Shown here: piece by piece, positions 30,231 to 34,330 of the stretch
Layout: every line of letters begins with the position of its first letter
Position numbering within the stretch: position 1 is the stretch's first letter
DNA from: an uncultured Oscillibacter sp.
Lineage (GTDB): Bacteria; Bacillota; Clostridia; Oscillospirales; Oscillospiraceae
DNA: 34,330 bases
NCBI GenBank assembly: GCA_905200545.1
Contig: CAJKKQ010000026.1
Location: 1-34,330 of the forward strand
Direction: 5' to 3'
Translations under genes and position numbers: made by a program
Notes under the pieces: model-generated
The model's input: only the letters and a program-made list of their open reading frames with translations
Database searches by the model: none
What the model was told of the DNA's origin: nothing

Positions 30231-32033
30231 CTACATCCCGCCCATGGTCATGCCACCCATGTTCTGCTCCTCCTCATGGTCATCCGGCTTGTGGCCCATG
30301 GCGATCTTCTTCTGACGGATCTTCTGGCGCAGTTTGCGATCCGCCCTCTGACTGCCCGGCGGGCAGGGCGGAATAGAGTTGTCCTGAAAGATCCGGCCCA
30401 TGTGGTGGAGCAGCTTGGTAGCAGACAGGAGCACATTGGGACTGCGGTTGTCATTGAAGTGATCCAGGAAGAACTGGGCGTACTCATTTCCCTGTGATGC
30501 GGATGCCCAGAACCAGCGATACGCCTGCTCTTGATCCCGAGCCACATCCTCTCCGGTGAGATACAGCTTGCCCAGAGTGTACTGCGCATACTGGTTCCCC
30601 TCCTGGGCGGCATTAGTCAGATACTCTACCGCCTTGACCTTATCCTTCGGGATATCCGTTCCCTCCAGATACAGTTTCCCCAGCCGATAGGCGGCCCAGA
30701 GATTGCCCTGCGCCACCGCTTTCTCATACCAAGACACCGCCTCGTCCATCCGCTTTTGACTTTGCAGCAGCTTACCAAGGGCGTACTGTGAGAAGTCATG
30801 ACCGGCTTCGGCAGCACGGTGGAACCACAGCTCCGCCTGTTCGTCATCCGGCAGTACCCCTATACCATCCCTCCAGCACTTGCCCAGCTGGTGAGCGGCT
30901 ACGGTGAAGCCGGCGTCCCAGAGTTGTTCCAGCATCCGCACCTGTCCCGCTTTTTCTTCCTCTGTGTTTTCATAGACCGAGAGGATTTCTTTCGCGTTCT
31001 GGTAGGCTTCTGCCATCTGCCAGCGGGAGGACCAGGCGTAGTACACCTCCTCCTGGTCCTCATCCACTTCGTCTTTCATAGATGCATCCTCGAAGGTGAA
31101 TGTACTCAGACGCAGTTCCTCCGCCTCCCGGATGACCATATTCTTGATGGCCTTGAATTCTGGTTGCTGTGACAATGGTTTGTGTTCTCTTGGCGTGTCT
31201 TTGTAGTACCGCTCCAACTCATCCCGCAGCCGGTTCCATTGTTCATAGCACTCCGCCACTTCCGGGAGCCTGGCCAGTTCGTCCACGATGGCATCCACCT
31301 GCGCCTTTACTGGCTTTTTGAGATAGCCGTACACCTTTTTACCTTTGACCTCCGCCAGCGTTTCGGCCAGTATTTCCATCTGCCCGGCGATGACAGGACT
31401 GTCACAGAGTCCGGACTTCATCTCCCGGATGAGACGGCCCATGGCTTCTATTGCCGCGTCCCGTACCTGCTGATAGGACAGATCTTTCTCTTGATAGAGG
31501 GACAACAGCTCGTCCTGGAAGATAGCGTTGGACAATTTGGAGCGCATCTGCTCGATGCCTTTCTCTGTTAGATACCCCTGCTTGGGGTCAGCAGACCAGG
31601 CCATCATGTGGATGTGCGGGTGGTGCTTTTCATCGTGGAAGGCGGCACACCAACGAAAGTTGCTGGGCGAAATTTTCATCTCCACCGCCAGTTCTGTCTG
31701 ATGAGCCAGCAGCAATCTGCGCCAGCTCTCACCGTTTTCGTAGCCCAGCCGTGCGGCATCTTCCCGCTTCAGCGAGTAGATGAAGGTCCACACCGGACCG
31801 GCGTGTGCATTGATCTCCTCCATGGTTTGCTCCAGATCAGCAGCACCGTCAGCGGAGAACAGCCCGTGAGAGCGGGGACGCTCGGCCATGTACTCCAGGT
31901 ATCCGCTGCCCTCATGGGAGGGATATTGAGCATCCATGAGCTCCACACCCTCCCGAGTGGCGATGTACTCAGCATAGTGTCCGCCGCCGTTTCCCGGCTT
32001 GATGTAGCCGGACTTTTGGATAAGACCCTTCAT
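30231..32033 (-). CDS. MobP-type relaxase fused to Sel1 repeats
   Basis: A 600-residue relaxase that should nick oriT and lead the strand during mobilization. The N-terminal domain has the three-histidine motif HDEKHHPHIH (His133, His138, His140, His142). Candidate catalytic tyrosines are Tyr20 or Tyr23 in GHYAEYI. Residues about 180-345 are helical. Residues about 405-540 contain four Sel1 repeats (YALGKLLQSQKRMDEAVSWYEKA and similar), unusual for a relaxase. The C-terminus is basic and ends MGGMTMGGM. The ATG at 32033 overlaps the end of the accessory gene, so the two are coupled. No type IV coupling protein is seen in the window, so the element probably uses a helper. Confidence 0.9.
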   Translation of the reverse strand: MKGLIQKSGYIKPGNGGGHYAEYIATREGVELMDAQYPSHEGSGYLEYMAERPRSHGLFSADGAADLEQTMEEINAHAGPVWTFIYSLKREDAARLGYENGESWRRLLLAHQTELAVEMKISPSNFRWCAAFHDEKHHPHIHMMAWSADPKQGYLTEKGIEQMRSKLSNAIFQDELLSLYQEKDLSYQQVRDAAIEAMGRLIREMKSGLCDSPVIAGQMEILAETLAEVKGKKVYGYLKKPVKAQVDAIVDELARLPEVAECYEQWNRLRDELERYYKDTPREHKPLSQQPEFKAIKNMVIREAEELRLSTFTFEDASMKDEVDEDQEEVYYAWSSRWQMAEAYQNAKEILSVYENTEEEKAGQVRMLEQLWDAGFTVAAHQLGKCWRDGIGVLPDDEQAELWFHRAAEAGHDFSQYALGKLLQSQKRMDEAVSWYEKAVAQGNLWAAYRLGKLYLEGTDIPKDKVKAVEYLTNAAQEGNQYAQYTLGKLYLTGEDVARDQEQAYRWFWASASQGNEYAQFFLDHFNDNRSPNVLLSATKLLHHMGRIFQDNSIPPCPPGSQRADRKLRQKIRQKKIAMGHKPDDHEEEQNMGGMTMGGM

Positions 32034-32440
32034 TCCTCAATCCTCTTCTGAAACCGAAACGCATCCTGGAAGTCAATTTCCCCGTTGGTCTCTTTTACAT
32101 TTTTCACGCAGCGCACCCGAAGTTTTTGCAACGTATCCAGACTGACATTGATATCGCTGGCAAACAGATTTGCCATCAGATCCTGGTCCACTGCTTGCTT
32201 GAAGAGCAGATGCCCCATGCGTTTTCCAAAGGCACCCAGCTTTCCCTCCAGCACATCAGAGAGGATACGAGGCAGATATTCCTCCGCGTGTTCCGTGTCC
32301 AGGTAGCCGGAATAGAACTGGATCGCCTTTTCGATGTACTCGTTTTTGGTGGAGCAGTTGTCCGCCTGGTAGTGATGTTCCACATTGGCCCAGGCCGATT
32401 CACTCAGCCATACCGAGTGTTTCTTCTTCAACTCTTTCAT
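32030..32440 (-). CDS. Relaxase accessory protein, MobC/RHH-like
   Basis: A 136-residue protein starting MKELKKKHSVWLSESAWANV and continuing STKNEYIEKAIQFYSGYL. This has the look of a ribbon-helix-helix or MobC-type oriT-binding protein. The C-terminal part is helical (LDTLQKLRVRCVKNVKET). A TTG at 32444-32446 is at better distance from the AAGGAGG site, so the protein could be two residues longer. It overlaps the relaxase start by four bases. The 320 bases upstream are rich in repeats and are the best oriT candidate. Confidence 0.8.
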   Translation of the reverse strand: MKELKKKHSVWLSESAWANVEHHYQADNCSTKNEYIEKAIQFYSGYLDTEHAEEYLPRILSDVLEGKLGAFGKRMGHLLFKQAVDQDLMANLFASDINVSLDTLQKLRVRCVKNVKETNGEIDFQDAFRFQKRIEE

Positions 32441-32759
32441 CGCCAAAATCGCCTCCTTTTCTCATCAGCGCCGCCTGAAATCCCACAACGGCGGGGATTC
32501 AGGCGCTTTTTTACAAGAACAGCGCCAATTTCAAAGCCTACTGGTCGAAACAGCGCCAACTTCAAATCCCCGAAACCGCCCGCACTGCGGGCGGATGTGA
32601 CTGCCCGGGCGTACAAAAGCGCCAGGGCTTTCTCCTGCTCCTCTTCGTCCCCCCGTAGTCCCCGTCCTGAAGCCTTGCCCGAAATCGGCCCAAATCCGTC
32701 TTGGAAGCCCCAGGTGGGGCAGGGACTCTGCCCTGCCCGCAAAGAGGGCACACAGCCCC
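32441..32759. other. Repeat-rich non-coding region, candidate oriT
   Basis: This is non-coding on both strands. It contains a hairpin at 32467-32507 (GCCTGAA.TCCC/GGGATTCAGGC, followed by TTTTTT on plus), an 18-bp near-identical direct repeat AACAGCGCCAA.TTCAAA at 32518-32535 and 32549-32566, a perfect hairpin CCGCCCGCA/TGCGGGCGG (32576-32594), GCCCC/GGGGC (32707-32720) and GGGCAGGG/CCCTGCCC (32717-32738). Direct plus inverted repeats beside a relaxase operon are typical of oriT. I cannot identify the nick site. Confidence 0.5.
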
Positions 32760-33131
32760 TCACAGGCCGCTACAAAGGGGGATTCCCCTGCCGCAGGGGA
32801 CGGCGCACTGCGGCAGGAAAATCCGGAAGTATTCCGCCGGGCCGGACACCAGATGCTGGCGCATCATCTCGCCGCATTGAAACAACCGGAATGCGGTGAC
32901 TTGATTGCAGAATTCAAATTCCGCACAGCGTTCTTTCGCAAATGCTCTCTGCTCATCCGTGAGGTTGCCGCGGTTCTCATCACAGAGAAACAGTGCCACG
33001 GCGTCTTCATCGATGGGCTCACTATGACTGGCGTTCCACTTGCTGATGATGTACTTTCGCTTGTCCGCCATAGTCATGGCGCACAGGTTGGGATCTTCCT
33101 TGATCATACGGCCCAGTTCCTGCATCAGCAT
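32760..33131 (-). CDS. Hypothetical mobile-element protein
   Basis: A 123-residue protein from ATG 33131, starting MLMQELGRMIKEDPNLCAMT and containing FAKERCAEFEFCNQVTAFRLF. No family is recognised. The ATG overlaps the end of the HTH_36-type gene by seven bases, so it is translationally coupled. A GTG at 33141-33143 lies too close to the AAGGAG site to be preferred. The last 20 residues are Cys/Pro-rich and encoded in palindromic sequence, which makes the real C-terminus uncertain. Given the position, a role in replication or transfer control is possible but unproven. Confidence 0.6.
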   Translation of the reverse strand: MLMQELGRMIKEDPNLCAMTMADKRKYIISKWNASHSEPIDEDAVALFLCDENRGNLTDEQRAFAKERCAEFEFCNQVTAFRLFQCGEMMRQHLVSGPAEYFRIFLPQCAVPCGRGIPLCSGL

Positions 33132-33565
33132 CCGGATGCACACTCCTTTCTCTCCAGCGCAGCCAGGCGCTGCGTTGCCTTATGCTGTTCCAGTGCCAGG
33201 TCGGCCATGTCCATCTGCCGCTCATAGTACTGATCGATGGCCAACTGGATAGGCAGGATATGATAGAGCAGACGTCCGTTGCGCTTGCGGCCGTCTTTGG
33301 TGGTAACAGTCGTGCGCTCGGTGCGGATGAGCGACCGCTCCTCCAGCTCCGCTACATACTTGCGTACCGTGGTCACGCACATGCCCACGCCCTCGCCGAT
33401 CTCCCGGTAGCTGAGCAGACACTGATAGGTCTTGCGATCCTCCCGACGGAGCAGGAAACTGTACACCGAGATCGCGCCGCGGGACAGCCCCAGATCGTAG
33501 ATCTCGTTGGGCAGAGGGAAATAGTTTTTGATAGGATCCCGCTTGGTCCAGCTCTGCTTTCTCAT
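33125..33565 (-). CDS. Helix-turn-helix protein (HTH_36-like, possible replication initiator)
   Basis: A 146-residue protein starting MRKQSWTKRDPIKNYFPLPN and continuing SRGAISVYSFLLRREDRKTY. A winged HTH follows (SYREIGEGVGMCVTTVRKYV, then ELEERSLIRTERT). The layout resembles HTH_36 proteins and the N-terminal domain of plasmid replication initiators (RepA/DnaD-like). The C-terminus is coiled-coil-like. GGAGGT precedes ATG 33565 by five bases. ATGA overlap with the upstream excisionase-type gene shows an operon. Confidence 0.78.
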   Translation of the reverse strand: MRKQSWTKRDPIKNYFPLPNEIYDLGLSRGAISVYSFLLRREDRKTYQCLLSYREIGEGVGMCVTTVRKYVAELEERSLIRTERTTVTTKDGRKRNGRLLYHILPIQLAIDQYYERQMDMADLALEQHKATQRLAALERKECASGC

Positions 33566-33771
33566 TTCGCACCTCCAGACTGTTCCTCCGCCCACTGAAT
33601 GAACTTCTCTTTCGGTACCACCATGCGGCTGCCCACACGGAGTGTCGGGAAATCGGGTTCGTGCATCACCTCGTAGGCGGTGGAGATGGACACGCCCAGC
33701 ACCTGTGCCACCAGTTTTGCGTTGAGGAACAACGGCAGGTCGCCGTAGCTTTTACAGACTGACATCTTCAT
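33562..33771 (-). CDS. Excisionase-family DNA-binding protein
   Basis: A 69-residue protein of the HTH_17/excisionase (AlpA/MerR-like winged helix) family. LFLNAKLVAQVLGVSISTAY is the helix-turn-helix, followed by RVGSRMVVPKEKFIQW, the typical wing and end. It probably directs the integrases toward excision and may regulate the operon. ATG 33771 is chosen for GGAGGT six bases upstream; the longer open frame runs into non-coding sequence. Its stop overlaps the next gene's start (ATGA). Confidence 0.88.
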   Translation of the reverse strand: MKMSVCKSYGDLPLFLNAKLVAQVLGVSISTAYEVMHEPDFPTLRVGSRMVVPKEKFIQWAEEQSGGAK

Positions 33772-33815
33772 TTCAATACCTCCGATTATTTTCAAGTACA
33801 GAGAAAAATTGTGCT

Positions 33816-33918
33816 TGCGTTTCGGAGGGCTCTCTGATAAACTGAACACAGATTGGGCTGTGTTTTCCGAAACGCAGCGGGCCGTTGAACTGTTGCAGCA
33901 GTTCAGCGGTCTTTTTTT
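33816..33918 (+). ncRNA. Candidate structured RNA with intrinsic terminator
   Basis: On the plus strand an outer stem TGCGTTTCGGA/TCCGAAACGCA (33816-33826/33866-33876) encloses an inner hairpin AACACAG/CTGTGTT (33845-33851/33858-33864). A terminator stem at 33882-33892/33899-33909 follows, ending in seven T. No protein gene precedes this terminator. It could be a small RNA divergent from the element operon, for example a control RNA. A promoter is not convincing. Confidence 0.45.
33882..33918 (+). terminator. Rho-independent terminator without upstream gene
   Basis: CCGTTGAACTG pairs with CAGTTCAGCGG (one G-U pair) across a six-base loop, followed by C and TTTTTTT. It terminates plus-strand transcription from the candidate RNA. 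Confidence 0.75.
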
Positions 33919-34330
33919 ACGGTGACTGTCTTTTGCCTGTGTCTGGCCATCACCATACCCGTTCCTGCCCTGCGGCCTTGTTTGACACGCACGGCGTTTG
34001 CTTCCCCTTGGTATGCTCGGCTGCTTCGCCCACAACAGCGTCATGGCAATACTTCTCCAGGGAGTATCATCTCTGGTGATGGGTATTCTGTTTTCAACGC
34101 CTCATGAAATGCCATCACAGCTGAGAATGAAAATATAGTCTGTGCGTTAACCGAAGGATTTGCTAAACTGAATACAGCAGGCGTAGTCCGGTTGCACCTT
34201 GGTGGATTTTCACCCCGTTTGTTCAACGTGGACGAGTTGCCCAAGAGAACAGCAGTATGTTGCGTCACATAAGTGAAGAGCACGAGTAGCAAAGTTCGGA
34301 TACCCACCCGGGCAATTCCCAGCCTGCATA
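33919..34330. other. Non-coding end of window within the mobile element
   Basis: These 412 bases show no convincing gene: open frames are short, lack ribosome binding sites and resemble no family. TAAACTGAA.ACAG occurs at 34164-34177 and also at 33837-33850, a weak direct repeat that might be part of an origin or att region. Confidence 0.5.

Noticed and set aside
32437..32763. Minus-strand frame of 108 codons upstream of the accessory gene
   Set aside because: It covers direct repeats and hairpins, has no ribosome binding site, and looks like non-coding oriT-type sequence.
33772..34044. N-terminal extension of the excisionase frame
   Set aside because: It runs through the hairpin and terminator region; the good ribosome site and family start are at 33771.
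34041..34307. Minus-strand frame of 88 codons at the window end
   Set aside because: No ribosome binding site, no recognisable family, and it lies in apparently non-coding element sequence.

Overview
The window looks like chromosome of a GC-rich, Gram-positive gut Clostridia member. My inference is Oscillospiraceae, in the Flavonifractor/Lawsonibacter/Intestinimonas neighbourhood. The basis is the GC-rich codon use, strong AGGAGG ribosome binding sites, textbook sigma-A promoters (TTGACA-17-TATAAT), the yqeG-efp-zinc-ribbon gene order, and a MobP/DUF6809/tandem-integrase mobile element of a type common in that group. No 16S or other marker is present to fix the species.

Layout. (1) 1-13.5 kb is core chromosome: the 3' end of leuS, rpsU, a degenerate GH18-like protein, a YqeG-type HAD phosphatase, efp and an acidic zinc-ribbon protein. 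A divergent cofactor pair follows (type II pantothenate kinase and nicotinate phosphoribosyltransferase), then cardiolipin synthase, a TtcA-like thiolase, a 13-repeat Sel1 protein, a family 2 glycosyltransferase and an O-antigen-ligase-like membrane protein. (2) 13.5-14.2 kb is a tandem array of three tRNA-Pro 5' halves, each with spacer, ending in one complete tRNA-Pro(UGG). (3) 14.2-19.55 kb is a visibly AT-richer island. It starts right after the tRNA terminator and ends inside a GyrI-like gene that has lost its 5' half. The island carries decayed sequence and then a three-gene operon: patatin-like phospholipase, MBL-fold hydrolase, and a single polypeptide with E2-like, E1/ThiF and JAB/JAMM domains. 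(4) 19.55-26.7 kb returns to GC-rich accessory/core genes: DUF3795, an XRE regulator, a PadR pair, a TipA-like MerR regulator, a CAT-like acetyltransferase, a flavin reductase, a VWA protein, a YbaK-type deacylase and a macrodomain protein. (5) 26.7 kb to the window end is an integrative mobilizable element, read on the minus strand: HTH/excisionase genes, a candidate oriT, an accessory RHH-like protein, a Sel1-fused MobP relaxase, small element genes and two overlapping tyrosine recombinases.

The most interesting locus is the patatin/MBL/E2-E1-JAB operon. It has the parts of a type II CBASS (E1-E2 ligase, JAB isopeptidase, phospholipase effector), but no CD-NTase and no free ubiquitin-like protein is visible. 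The MBL protein, encoded directly upstream of the conjugation enzyme, ends in Arg-Ala-Gly-Gly. That end could be the conjugated terminus, in the role the CD-NTase C-terminus plays in CBASS. This is an inference from sequence and gene order only. The second notable structure is the tRNA-Pro 5'-half array at the island's left edge, which looks like accumulated scars of site-specific recombination at the tRNA anticodon arm.
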